Shown: positions 41,918 through 49,631, numbered from the stretch's first letter. The stretch is DNA of 64,000 nt from Bacillus paralicheniformis (GCF_001042485.2 NZ_LBMN02000012.1:310001-374000), one strand, 5' to 3'. Program-made: numbers and translations. Notes: generated by a model from the letters alone, not told the origin.

Positions 41918-43668
41918 GCTACAGTCCCCCCTTCTTCTCCCGAAGGAAGCTGCTGTGCTTCGTATTGTTCAAAATACCAGCCTTTCCGGCTGATCAGTTC
42001 CTGATGCGTCCCTCTTTCAACGATCCTTCCATTTTCCATGACGAGAATGAAATCGGCGTGTTCGACGGCCGACATCCGATGTGATGTAATAAAGGTCGTT
42101 TTGCCTTTCCGCCTGCTGCGGATGTTTTCAATAATCGCCGCTTCCGTTTTCGCATCGACGGCGGACAGCGAATCATCCAAGATCAAAATATGGGGCTCCG
42201 CAATCATTGCTCTCGCAATTGAAATCCTTTGTTTCTGCCCCCCGGATAAAGCGACGCCCTTCTCTCCGACCATTGTCTCCAAACCGTCTGAAAGCATCTC
42301 AATATCCTTTTTCAGATGTGCTGCAGAGATGACATCGTATAAATCGCGTTCCTCGGCGAGTCGTCCGCCGAACAAAATATTGTCTTTCACCGATTTTGAA
42401 AACAACACGTGGTCCTGAGGCACATACCCGATCCAGCTGCGAAGCTGATCAAGCGGCAGGCGGTCAATCGGCACGCCCGAAATGGTGATCGTTCCTTTTC
42501 CTTTCGGGTACTGCCTCAGCAGCTGCTTGACTAACGTCGTTTTGCCGCTTCCCGTCTTTCCGACGACTCCGACCGTCTGTCCTTCTAATACGGTAAATGA
42601 AATATCGGCCAGGTTTTCCGACGCGGAGCTCGGGTACGTAAAAGCGACCCCGTCAAACACAATATCGCCCGGTTCCGCTGCTTCAGGTTCGGCGGGCTCT
42701 CTCACATCAGGCTCATATGCCAATGTTTCATTTACTCTGTCAAGCGAAGCATTTCCCCTCTGCATGACATTGATCAGTTCTCCGATCGCAAACATCGGCC
42801 AGATCAGCATGCCGAGGTACACGTTGAAAGAGACGAGTTCACCCAATGTCAGCTGGCTGCGGAAAACAAGATAGGCGCCGTAGCCAAGACCGATTAAATA
42901 GCTGATCCCGACCAAAAACTTCACCGTCGGTTCGAACAGCGAATCGATCAAAGCGACTTTCATATTTTTCTTGTACACATCAGCCGTCATGCTGTTGAAC
43001 CGGCTGACATCATTTTTCTCCTGTACATAGGCCCGGATCACCCTTACCCCTGACACGGACTCAAGCACTCGATCATTTAAAGCGCCAAACGCATCCTGCG
43101 CTTCCGTGAAACGCTCATGAATTTTTTTCCCGTAAATGCTGATGGCAGCCGCCATCAGCGGAAGGGGAATGATCGAAGCAAGCGTCAGCTTCCAGCTGAT
43201 CAAAAAAACCATCGTCAAAAGAATCGTCAGCATATACATCGTCGAATCGACCAAGGTCAAAATGCCGAAGCCCGCCGTCATGGAAATCGCTTTTAAATCA
43301 TTTGTCGCCCTCGCCATCAAATCCCCTGTGCGGTTTTTCTCGTAAAAAGACGGGGTCATTTTCAGCAAATGGCCCATCAGCTTGGATCTGAGGATTTTTT
43401 CGACAAGGTTCGCTCCCCCAAACAGCTGATACATCCAATAATAGGACAAGATATAAACAACTGCGCCAAGCGCGAGAAATAAACCGATATAGCCGAGCAT
43501 GCCGGCCTTTGAAAAAGTGCCCGCCTGCATGTCGTCAATCGCGTTGCCAAGCAGCTTCGGCGGAAACATTTCCAATACGTTTACAATAATCAATAGGACG
43601 ACCGCTATCGTATAGCGGCGCCAAGAGGCTTTAAAAAACCAGCCCAGCTTCCATAAAACAGAAAACAT
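41914..43668 (-). CDS. bmrC: Heterodimeric multidrug ABC exporter subunit BmrC (YheI)
   Basis: Half transporter of 584 aa: six membrane helices, Walker A GKTGSGKTTL, signature LSGGQKQRISIARA, Walker B ILILDDSLSAVD where Asp replaces the usual catalytic Glu, switch His SHRMSAV. The canonical signature here pairs with BmrD's Walker A site, and the Asp marks the degenerate site known in BmrCD. AAAAGGAGAGG precedes the ATG. It is transcribed from a promoter about 400 nt upstream, through the bmrB leader ORF and two terminator hairpins, so induction by ribosome-targeting antibiotics is expected. Confidence 0.93.
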   Translation of the reverse strand: MFSVLWKLGWFFKASWRRYTIAVVLLIIVNVLEMFPPKLLGNAIDDMQAGTFSKAGMLGYIGLFLALGAVVYILSYYWMYQLFGGANLVEKILRSKLMGHLLKMTPSFYEKNRTGDLMARATNDLKAISMTAGFGILTLVDSTMYMLTILLTMVFLISWKLTLASIIPLPLMAAAISIYGKKIHERFTEAQDAFGALNDRVLESVSGVRVIRAYVQEKNDVSRFNSMTADVYKKNMKVALIDSLFEPTVKFLVGISYLIGLGYGAYLVFRSQLTLGELVSFNVYLGMLIWPMFAIGELINVMQRGNASLDRVNETLAYEPDVREPAEPEAAEPGDIVFDGVAFTYPSSASENLADISFTVLEGQTVGVVGKTGSGKTTLVKQLLRQYPKGKGTITISGVPIDRLPLDQLRSWIGYVPQDHVLFSKSVKDNILFGGRLAEERDLYDVISAAHLKKDIEMLSDGLETMVGEKGVALSGGQKQRISIARAMIAEPHILILDDSLSAVDAKTEAAIIENIRSRRKGKTTFITSHRMSAVEHADFILVMENGRIVERGTHQELISRKGWYFEQYEAQQLPSGEEGGTVA

Positions 43669-43686
43669 CTAATATCCTCTCCTTTT

Positions 43687-43746
43687 TTAGCCGCCTTCAA
43701 GTTTTTCCTTACAATCTTTGATTTCGTTTTTTCTGATACTCGGCAT
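43687..43746 (-). CDS. 19-codon ORF between the attenuator and bmrC
   Basis: MPSIRKNEIKDCKEKLEGG, with TAAGGAGG 6-7 nt before the ATG, a near-perfect ribosome binding site. The stop overlaps the region of the bmrC SD (AAAAAAGGAGAGG). It lies after both terminators and before bmrC, so it is made only when read-through occurs. Its translation could feed ribosomes to bmrC by coupling. Not recognised; could be a non-conserved frame. Confidence 0.55.
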   Translation of the reverse strand: MPSIRKNEIKDCKEKLEGG

Positions 43747-43824
43747 AAAAAATTCCTCCTTATGTACGGTTTATTTATTAGAAAAACATGCTGCTCCGCA
43801 TCGGGAACAGAATGTTTTTTCTCA

Positions 43825-43859
43825 GAAAAAAAGGCACACTGTGTACCAGCATGCCTTTT
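43825..43859 (-). terminator. Second terminator of the bmr attenuator
   Basis: AAAAGGCA...CTG-GTACA-CAG...TGCCTTTT helix with two symmetrical TG internal bulges. The minus-strand flank is TTTTTTT. Confidence 0.75.
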
Positions 43860-43861
43860 AT

Positions 43862-43907
43862 ATATATAAAAAGGCGCATGTACGCTTGTTCACGCGACAT
43901 GCGCCTT
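43862..43907 (-). terminator. First terminator of the bmr attenuator
   Basis: AAGGCGCATGT pairs with ACATGCGCCTT (11 bp, extended by CGC/GCG). The minus-strand flank is TTTTTATATATA. It begins 14 nt after the bmrB stop codon. Confidence 0.85.
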
Positions 43908-43921
43908 CCTTCTGAAAATGG

Positions 43922-44017
43922 TTAGAGTGAAACGGATCCCTGTGCGTAAGGAAGGTATAAAAATGTCACGTTAAGGTGCTTTTGCTGTTGAACTGATGCT
44001 TTGATATTTCTAAACAT
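43922..44017 (-). CDS. bmrB: BmrB-type leader peptide
   Basis: Leader ORF of 31 codons, MFRNIKASVQQQKHLNVTFL followed by YLPYAQGSVSL. TTGGAGG lies 8 nt before the ATG. In B. subtilis, BmrB translation controls bmrCD by ribosome-mediated attenuation: stalling of the ribosome by antibiotics prevents the terminator. The same architecture is seen here: promoter, ORF, two terminators, bmrC. The peptide is shorter than the 54 aa remembered for B. subtilis. No short run of rare codons stands out; three Gln codons are consecutive. Confidence 0.75.
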   Translation of the reverse strand: MFRNIKASVQQQKHLNVTFLYLPYAQGSVSL

Positions 44018-44049
44018 GACGATACCCTCCAATCTTATTAATATTTTCC

Positions 44050-44078
44050 ATCTTATAGTACGGCCCTTTATTTGTCAA
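44050..44078 (-). promoter_or_regulatory. Sigma-A promoter of bmrBCD
   Basis: On the minus strand TTGACA (44078-44073), 17-nt spacer, TAAGAT (44055-44050). TATAAG overlaps with 15-nt spacing. It lies about 30 nt before the bmrB start. Confidence 0.75.
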
Positions 44079-44189
44079 TTTGTTTTTTTGGCGAATGGCG
44101 GGCTTTTGATTCATATTCTCATATTTCGTTAGATTTGTTGGGAAAACGGGTAATATAAAAGTAAATCCATTCTGAAAGGAATGATCAAT

Positions 44190-44690
44190 TTGTTTAAAGC
44201 TGACCGGATCATTGTCGCGTTTGACGGAAAAGAGGAAAGCAAAAAAGCGCTGAAAAAAGCGATCGACCTCTCGAAAAGGCTCGGCTCACAATTGACCGTC
44301 GCCCATGTCCATGAACCGAGGCAAGTGAGAACAGAGGCTGCGGACGAAAGACCCGCTGCCGGCGCGCCGTACCTTTACAGCGGCTTCCCGGCCGCGCCCC
44401 GGGTCCCCCACGATTCAGACTTGGCCGGTGAACCCATGATCTATGAGGACAGCGCGGAAGAAGCGATTGCGGCAGCGAAAATCATGTTAAGCGAAAACCT
44501 GTACGACGCGGAAATAGAAGTGTTGGAAGGAGACCCGGCCAACGCAGTTCTGCAACATGCTGAAAACATCGGCGCTGACCTCGTCATCACGGGTACGCGC
44601 GACCAGAACCGCCTGAAAAAACTCCTGTTTGGCAGCGTCAGCGACAAGATATCGACAAAATCGGAGATCCCGGTGCTGATTGTAAAATAA
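44190..44690 (+). CDS. nhaX: Universal stress protein family NhaX
   Basis: Cytosolic nucleotide-binding UspA-domain protein of 166 aa: DRIIVAFDGKEESKKALKKA at the N-terminus, and the ATP-binding C-terminal GADLVITGTRDQNRLKKLLF-GSVSDKI. TTG 44190 follows AAAGGAATG and gives exactly the 166-aa length of B. subtilis NhaX. In that species it lies next to nhaC. Here the two genes are 6.7 kb apart because of the thiazole-peptide region. A GC-rich hairpin follows (44701-44726). Confidence 0.92.
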   Translation: MFKADRIIVAFDGKEESKKALKKAIDLSKRLGSQLTVAHVHEPRQVRTEAADERPAAGAPYLYSGFPAAPRVPHDSDLAGEPMIYEDSAEEAIAAAKIMLSENLYDAEIEVLEGDPANAVLQHAENIGADLVITGTRDQNRLKKLLFGSVSDKISTKSEIPVLIVK

Positions 44691-44700
44691 CGATTTTAAA

Positions 44701-44726
44701 AGAGGCCGGTCAAATGTCCGGCCTCT
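44701..44726. terminator. Hairpin between nhaX and the 36-aa gene
   Basis: AGAGGCCGG pairs with CCGGCCTCT. T-rich only on the minus-strand side (TTTAAAAT), so it better serves the gene at 44734. Confidence 0.65.
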
Positions 44727-44733
44727 CATCATG

Positions 44734-44844
44734 TTATGATCTTCTTGAATTTCTAAACCTGTTAATAAAGGAGATCATTCCCCAAACAATAAATAGGAAG
44801 ACTCCTAATACTATGAAAGCATTTATTATTGAAAAATTGATCAA
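44734..44844 (-). CDS. 36-aa single-helix membrane peptide
   Basis: Short frame of 36 aa: one hydrophobic helix (INAFIVLGVFLFIVWGMISF) and a basic tail (NRFRNSRRS). TTG 44844 has AGGGAGAG 4-5 nt upstream. Its size, single helix and Arg-rich tail resemble small toxins or membrane regulators, but no family is recognised. It flanks the thiazole-peptide cluster on its left; a link (immunity, toxin or none) is speculation. The downstream hairpin suggests it is transcribed alone. Confidence 0.5.
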   Translation of the reverse strand: MINFSIINAFIVLGVFLFIVWGMISFINRFRNSRRS

Positions 44845-45398
44845 TGCAATCTCTCCCTCTCTATGAAAACATACTTGTTGAAAGAACCTGTTTTTGTAGT
44901 AATACATAAGCATTTGCATCAGTATAAAACTGCAAGGGCACTGTTCCCGCGAATGATCCTCCACTGCTATATACAACGCCAATTGATTTTTTCCTGCTAA
45001 GCCGAATGGTTACCTTTACCCTCTATATTTTCTTCACTTTAGGTATTTCCAGAAATTGCATTTGTATTCGATTTAGACTTTCACTCCACATGACTTACAT
45101 TTGTTTTTTTCTCCACCTTGCCTCGGATTCTTTGGTTTTACTTATTGTCCTCCTCTCTTCAGCCCCCACCGGTCTCAATAAACTGCCGCAAGTATGGCTG
45201 CAAAATAAAAGCCCCTCTTCAGCGAAATCCAATAACAGGAAAAATAGGCGTTCAATTTAGTAACAACCACCTAACAGACCTCATAATTTGATCTTGTGAG
45301 TACCCGGGGTATTTGACTTAATCTGACTTTGCTTATGTTTCATTCTTCTTTTATTGTGTTTTGGTCAAAAAATTTTACCGATGAAGGGGGATATTAAA
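44845..45398. other. Intergenic region upstream of the thiazole-peptide precursor
   Basis: 554 nt with AT-rich composition and no convincing gene. A possible promoter (TTGACT 45313-45318, 15-nt spacer, TATGTT 45334-45339) is weak. On the minus strand a short frame ending KNKCKSCGVKV (stop at 45073-45075) resembles the end of a zinc-ribbon protein but has no start codon, so it may be a gene remnant. Confidence 0.4.
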
Positions 45399-45689
45399 AT
45401 GCAACCATTCCATGATGAACTGCAGTCGTTGGAGATGGATCAATTCCAGGCAGAAGATATGACGCATTGGGATGCGGACCGTCATCACGCCAATGTTAAA
45501 CACTGCGCAAGCTGCTGGAGCTGCGGAAGCTGTGCCAGCTGTTGGAGCTGCGCGGGCCACAGCTGCTGGAGCTGCGCGGGCCATTGCTGTTGGAGCTGCA
45601 TGGGCCACAGCTGTTGGAGCTGCGCGGGCCACAGTTGTTGGAGCTGCGCGGGCCATTGCTGTTGGAGCTGTTGGCACGGAGGCATGTAG
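45399..45689 (+). CDS. Cys-rich thiazole/oxazole-modified peptide precursor (heterocycloanthracin/sonorensin family)
   Basis: Precursor of 96 aa. Acidic leader of about 35 residues (MQPFHDELQSLEMDQFQ ... HHANVKH), then a core with 18 Cys: CASCWSCGSCASCWSC followed by five 8-residue units of the form (A/M)GH(S/C)CWSC and the tail WHGGM. The DNA repeats with 24-nt period. Cys and Ser residues are targets for heterocyclisation by the two enzymes downstream. Close to sonorensin of B. sonorensis and to the family described for B. anthracis/B. cereus with Cys-x-x repeats. GGGGG lies 8-9 nt before the ATG. Confidence 0.92.
   Translation: MQPFHDELQSLEMDQFQAEDMTHWDADRHHANVKHCASCWSCGSCASCWSCAGHSCWSCAGHCCWSCMGHSCWSCAGHSCWSCAGHCCWSCWHGGM
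45548..45668 (+). repeat. 24-bp tandem repeat inside the precursor gene
   Basis: Five imperfect copies of a 24-bp unit containing GGGCCA and TGGAGCTG encode (A/M)GH(S/C)CWSC. Third-base differences between copies show they are not very recent. Slippage here would change the number of core units between strains. Confidence 0.85.
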
Positions 45690-45703
45690 TTTTTTTATAA
45701 AAA

Positions 45704-45742
45704 AGAAGACTTCCCCTGCCTCTTTTGCCGCAGGGGTCTTCT
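45704..45742. terminator. Hairpin between precursor and maturation genes
   Basis: AGAAGAC-TT-CCCCTGC pairs with GCAGGGGTCTTCT (TT bulge). On the plus strand no T-run follows (ATTGCATAAAGG); on the minus strand TTTTTTATAAAAAAA follows. On the plus strand it may stabilise the precursor mRNA and allow partial read-through. Confidence 0.65.
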
Positions 45743-45813
45743 ATTGCATAAAGGACAAACGAAATTACATATAATGGTATGTCTTGTTTTTAAAACATGG
45801 AAGGAGGAAGAGC

Positions 45814-47667
45814 ATGACACACCTGACTGCTTCCGCTCGCCTGAAAGTAAACCAGGATACATGGTTTCTTCCTGATCCGAACGGCGGCGCATATTTTAGA
45901 AATAACTCCGGGTCGTTTCGCATAAAAGGATCTTCGATTGCTCAATGGATCGAAAAACTTCTGCCGATGTTCAACGGGGAACATTCGCTTGAAGACTTGA
46001 CAAAAGGGCTGCAGGCTCCGTACCGAAAGAGAGTATATGAAATCGGAGAAATGCTTTATAAAAACGGGTTTGTTCGCGACGTAAGCCGGGATCACCCGCA
46101 CAAACTGGAAAGCTCAGTGCTTCAAACGTTTGAAGCCCAAATCGAATTTATTGAAAGCTTTGCCGATTCCGGCGCATACCGTTTTCAGCTGTCGCGTCAA
46201 ACCAAAATATCGGCTATAGGGACCGGCTCCTTTCTCACAAAATTGGTCCGGTCGCTGATCGATTCCGGTTTTTCAAGAATCCGTGCGATCGTGACGGATG
46301 CATCCGGGCACGCTTTAGACGAACTGGCAGAAATATCAGGGCAAACAGAAAGCGGACTGGAGATTGGCTGCACCGAAACGCAACACTGGCGGGAAGCGGT
46401 GCGATCTGCCGATTGGGTTTTATATGTCTCTGACCTCGGCTTCACAGATGAGCTCCGTGCTCTTCAAACGTTTTGCCTCGAAGAGAACAAAGGCTTCATA
46501 CCCGGCATCTGCCTGAAACAAGTCGGACTGGCAGGCCCTGTCTTTCATCAACAAGGAGACGGATGCCTGGAGGATGCCTGGAGGCGCCTCCATCGGTCTG
46601 CGCTCCATGAAGAACGGACGCTTCGAACTTTTCCTTCGGCAGGAAAAGACATGCTGGCAAACGTTATTGTGTTCGAATTGATGAAAGCAGCTGCTGAGCT
46701 TGCACCATTATCTAAGAAGAATCAAGTGTACCTGATTGATTTGGCAACGCTCGAAGGCGGCTGGCATATGTTTCTTCCGCATCCGGACTTCGCTTGCGGC
46801 AAGGATTCGCCTGAACTCATCTGCGACCTTGAAGCGAAACTTTCGGAGCGCCCCGGAAGAGAAGCAGAAAGCCGGTTATTCCAATGTTTCAGCGAACTGA
46901 CCTCACCCGTAACGGGCATTTTTCATCTGTGGGAAGAAAAACAATTGCGGCAGCTTCCTTTAGCACAATGCTTTGTTCAGACAGCAGACCCCCTCTCTTC
47001 CGGACCTGCGGAGCTTCTGCCTGAGACGGTGTCGGTCGGTTTGACCCATCAAGAGGCGCGGCGGGACGCCGGGCTGACGGGTATTGAAATGTATGCATCA
47101 AGGTTGACGCGTTCTTATCCGAATAACGGGGAGTTCGCGATCGCCGCCGGAGAAACGCTGGCTGAAGGCGTATTAAGGGGATTGGAGAAATGCTTGGAAC
47201 ACCGGTTGCGAGAACGGATAAAGAGCGGAAAAGAAACGATTTCCCTCGTTCAGCTGGGCGGGATGGAAGACCGGCATTCCTCATTTTATTTAAAAGCGCT
47301 GACAGTCTTGTACGGCAAACCGGAAATCGGTTTAGGAAAAAACATAGAAGGCTTCCCTGTCGCATGGGCGGGAATTCGCGGCCGCTGGTACGGAAGTTCC
47401 GGACTCAACATCACATTTGCTCTCAGAAAAGCGCTCGAACGGGCGCTGACAGACAAAGATCCTGTGAAAGGCGCGGATGTTCTGCTGGAGCCTAGTGACC
47501 TGAAGCTTGCCATCCCCATTTCCGCTGCTTTGCAGCAAACACTGCTTTCCGCCTTGAAAAACAACCGCGGCTTGCAGCTTTATGTCTATGAGCTGCCTGC
47601 TGAACCATTTTTCAAAGAAAAACTAGCAGGTATTTACTGCGTGCAGTTGCGAAAGGAGGAACCTTGA
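45814..47667 (+). CDS. Thiazole-peptide maturation protein, ThiF/E1-like (ocin_ThiF_like)
   Basis: Protein of 617 aa that I place in the family of putative thiazole-containing bacteriocin maturation proteins (TIGR03693). The N-terminal 90 residues look like a peptide-recognition winged helix (RRE): FLPDPNGGAYFRNN, IEKLLPMFNGEHSLEDLTKG. Residues about 125-260 resemble an E1/ThiF Rossmann part (ISAIGTGSFLTKLVRSLIDS). The C-terminal third has a degenerate YcaO-like pattern: GETLAEGVLRGLEKCLEHRL and GLNITFALRKALERAL. ATG 45814 follows AAGGAGGAAGAG. Its stop overlaps the next ATG by 1 nt (TGATG). Expected to bind the leader and present it to the cyclodehydratase. Confidence 0.85.
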   Translation: MTHLTASARLKVNQDTWFLPDPNGGAYFRNNSGSFRIKGSSIAQWIEKLLPMFNGEHSLEDLTKGLQAPYRKRVYEIGEMLYKNGFVRDVSRDHPHKLESSVLQTFEAQIEFIESFADSGAYRFQLSRQTKISAIGTGSFLTKLVRSLIDSGFSRIRAIVTDASGHALDELAEISGQTESGLEIGCTETQHWREAVRSADWVLYVSDLGFTDELRALQTFCLEENKGFIPGICLKQVGLAGPVFHQQGDGCLEDAWRRLHRSALHEERTLRTFPSAGKDMLANVIVFELMKAAAELAPLSKKNQVYLIDLATLEGGWHMFLPHPDFACGKDSPELICDLEAKLSERPGREAESRLFQCFSELTSPVTGIFHLWEEKQLRQLPLAQCFVQTADPLSSGPAELLPETVSVGLTHQEARRDAGLTGIEMYASRLTRSYPNNGEFAIAAGETLAEGVLRGLEKCLEHRLRERIKSGKETISLVQLGGMEDRHSSFYLKALTVLYGKPEIGLGKNIEGFPVAWAGIRGRWYGSSGLNITFALRKALERALTDKDPVKGADVLLEPSDLKLAIPISAALQQTLLSALKNNRGLQLYVYELPAEPFFKEKLAGIYCVQLRKEEP

Positions 47668-49601
47668 TGAACCGCTCCATTTTGGTCGTTGGCGAAGGAT
47701 TGATGGCAGAAGGCGCATCACAACAATTATCTGCTGAATATAACGTGATCCGAAGGTCTGATTTTGAGAACAGCATACCGGAGGAGACTGCGTTCGCTCT
47801 TGTGCTGCACGATGCTTGGCGGCCTTTATTATATCGCGAGGCTGAAAAGGTGCTAAGGGCGGCAGGGATTCCGTGGCTTCGCGGGTTTGCATCTTTTGGC
47901 GAAGGAGTCATCGGGCCGCTCGTTAATCCGTCAGCGTCAGGATGTTCCCAATGCGCCGATAGGAGACGGTATATCTCCGGCCCCGACAGCAGAGAGACGC
48001 TTGAACTGGAACAAAAAAGCAATGGTATAAGCCGTGATCCGTGGGTTTCAATGACCGGCTGCCGCCAGATGGTCAGCCTGGTCTGCACAGAAGTCGACAA
48101 CATCATGAACGGCGGGCGCGGCCGATTGAAAAAAAACCTTTACATCGTCAATTTGAAAACGTTAGAAAGTTCGCTCCACGCTTTCATCCCGGAACCGACA
48201 TGCCCTATATGCGGCAGTCTGCCTGAAGACGGAGCGGAATCCGCACGGATATCGCTTCGGCCCAGCCTGAAAACGAACCCGGACAGCTTTCGCGTGCGAA
48301 ACACGGACGATTTAAAACAAACGCTCGCCAAAGACTATCTGGATCATAGAACGGGGATATTCAACGCCAAAATTTATGACGCGATTCTGCCGTTCGCCGA
48401 TATGATCGTCAATATGCCTTTATGGACGGGAAATGAAGGTGTCGGAGGGCGGAGTCATTCGTATGAAGACAGCGAATTGACCGCCATTTTAGAAGGTTTG
48501 GAACGCTATTCCGGAATTGAACCGCGCGGCAAACGGACGGTCGTACATGACACCTACGAAAATGTCAAGGATCGTGCGCTCGACCCGGCAAAAGTCGGGC
48601 TCCATCAAGCCGAACAATACATGCATCCCGATTTTCCTTTCCAGCCATTTCACCCGACCCGCCCGCTCCGCTGGGTATGGGGCTATTCATTTTTGCAGAA
48701 TCGGCCGATTCTCGTTCCTGAATCGCTCGCCTATTACAGCCTGGGCCGCGAAGACAGCTTCGTCTATGAAACATCGAACGGCTGTGCACTCGGAGGGAGT
48801 TTGGAGGAAGCGATTTTCCACGGCATATTAGAAGCGGCTGAGCGCGATTCATTTTTGCTTACCTGGTATGCCAGGCTTCCACTTCGGCAGCTGGATCTCG
48901 ACTCTTCAGGAGATCCGGAATTACGCCTCATGACAGAGAGGGTGCGAAGTGTGGCGGGATATGATCTGCATATCTTTAATTCAACGATGGAATACGACAT
49001 TCCAAGCATTTGGGCGATCGCCAAAAACAGAAAACGGGAAGGATTGAATCTGATTTGTTCCGCAGGCGCCCACCCCGATCCCGTAAAAGCGGTGAAAAGC
49101 GCCCTTCATGAGCTGGCAGGCATGATGTTGAAGCACGACCGCAAATTTGAATCTGAAAGGAGCAAATATCACCAGATGCTCAGCAATCCTGCTTTAGTGC
49201 AGGAAATGGAGGATCACAGCTTCATGTACGGACTGCCCGAAGCTGAAGAGCGCCTCCGGTTTTTGCTGAATCAAAGCGGGCCTCTGCAAACATTCGACGA
49301 TGCCTTTAAAAAAAGAAAGAAACACCTTGATTTAACCGAAGATCTCTGCGACCTGCTTGAAGCTTTCCGAAGTCTCAACCTTGAAGTGATCGTCGTTGAC
49401 CAGACTTCACCTGTTATCGAACGGAACGGACTTTACTGTGTGAAAGTGCTCATCCCGGGCCTGATTCCGATGACATTCGGACAGCGCTTCATCCGCCTGG
49501 AAGGACTTGAGAGAATTTTCACTGTACCGAAGGAGCTCGGCTTTGCGGAAGAGCCGTTAACACCAGAACAGTTGAACCTGCACCCGCACCCGTTCCCTTA
49601 A
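47667..49601 (+). CDS. YcaO-type cyclodehydratase for azoline formation
   Basis: Protein of 644 aa. The N-terminal part (ILVVGEGLMAEGASQQLS) is E1-like, and two Cys pairs, CSQCADRR near residue 93 and CPICGS near 182, form a probable structural zinc site. The YcaO domain follows from about residue 225: EDSELTAILEGLERYSG and LEEAIFHGILEAAERDSFLL carry the ATP-binding Glu/Arg positions. The C-terminus LHPHPFP ends exactly in PxPxP, the hallmark of active azoline-forming YcaO proteins. AAAGGAGG precedes ATG 47667. It uses ATP to cyclise Cys (and Ser) of the precursor to thiazolines. Confidence 0.9.
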   Translation: MNRSILVVGEGLMAEGASQQLSAEYNVIRRSDFENSIPEETAFALVLHDAWRPLLYREAEKVLRAAGIPWLRGFASFGEGVIGPLVNPSASGCSQCADRRRYISGPDSRETLELEQKSNGISRDPWVSMTGCRQMVSLVCTEVDNIMNGGRGRLKKNLYIVNLKTLESSLHAFIPEPTCPICGSLPEDGAESARISLRPSLKTNPDSFRVRNTDDLKQTLAKDYLDHRTGIFNAKIYDAILPFADMIVNMPLWTGNEGVGGRSHSYEDSELTAILEGLERYSGIEPRGKRTVVHDTYENVKDRALDPAKVGLHQAEQYMHPDFPFQPFHPTRPLRWVWGYSFLQNRPILVPESLAYYSLGREDSFVYETSNGCALGGSLEEAIFHGILEAAERDSFLLTWYARLPLRQLDLDSSGDPELRLMTERVRSVAGYDLHIFNSTMEYDIPSIWAIAKNRKREGLNLICSAGAHPDPVKAVKSALHELAGMMLKHDRKFESERSKYHQMLSNPALVQEMEDHSFMYGLPEAEERLRFLLNQSGPLQTFDDAFKKRKKHLDLTEDLCDLLEAFRSLNLEVIVVDQTSPVIERNGLYCVKVLIPGLIPMTFGQRFIRLEGLERIFTVPKELGFAEEPLTPEQLNLHPHPFP

Positions 49602-49631
49602 AATTTAAGAGAATGGCTTTTTTTTCCGATT

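Noticed and set aside
39899-43668. BmrCD as the dedicated exporter of the thiazole peptide
   Set aside because: The pump and its attenuator are present in B. subtilis without the peptide genes; no peptidase domain is visible.
45073-45140. Minus-strand frame ending KNKCKSCGVKV
   Set aside because: It looks like a zinc-ribbon tail, but the frame has a stop just upstream and no start codon; at most a remnant.
45006-45260. 84-codon plus-strand frame upstream of the precursor peptide
   Set aside because: No SD, skewed hydrophobic-Ser-Cys composition as expected from an AT-rich antisense frame, no family resemblance.
45548-45668. CRISPR-like regular repeat
   Set aside because: The repeat is contiguous with 24-bp period and in frame; there are no unique spacers and no cas genes.
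45485-45685. Gln/Pro/Trp-rich antisense and Ala-rich alternate frames over the precursor gene
   Set aside because: They arise from reading the 24-bp repeat in other frames; the Cys frame has leader, SD and partner enzymes.
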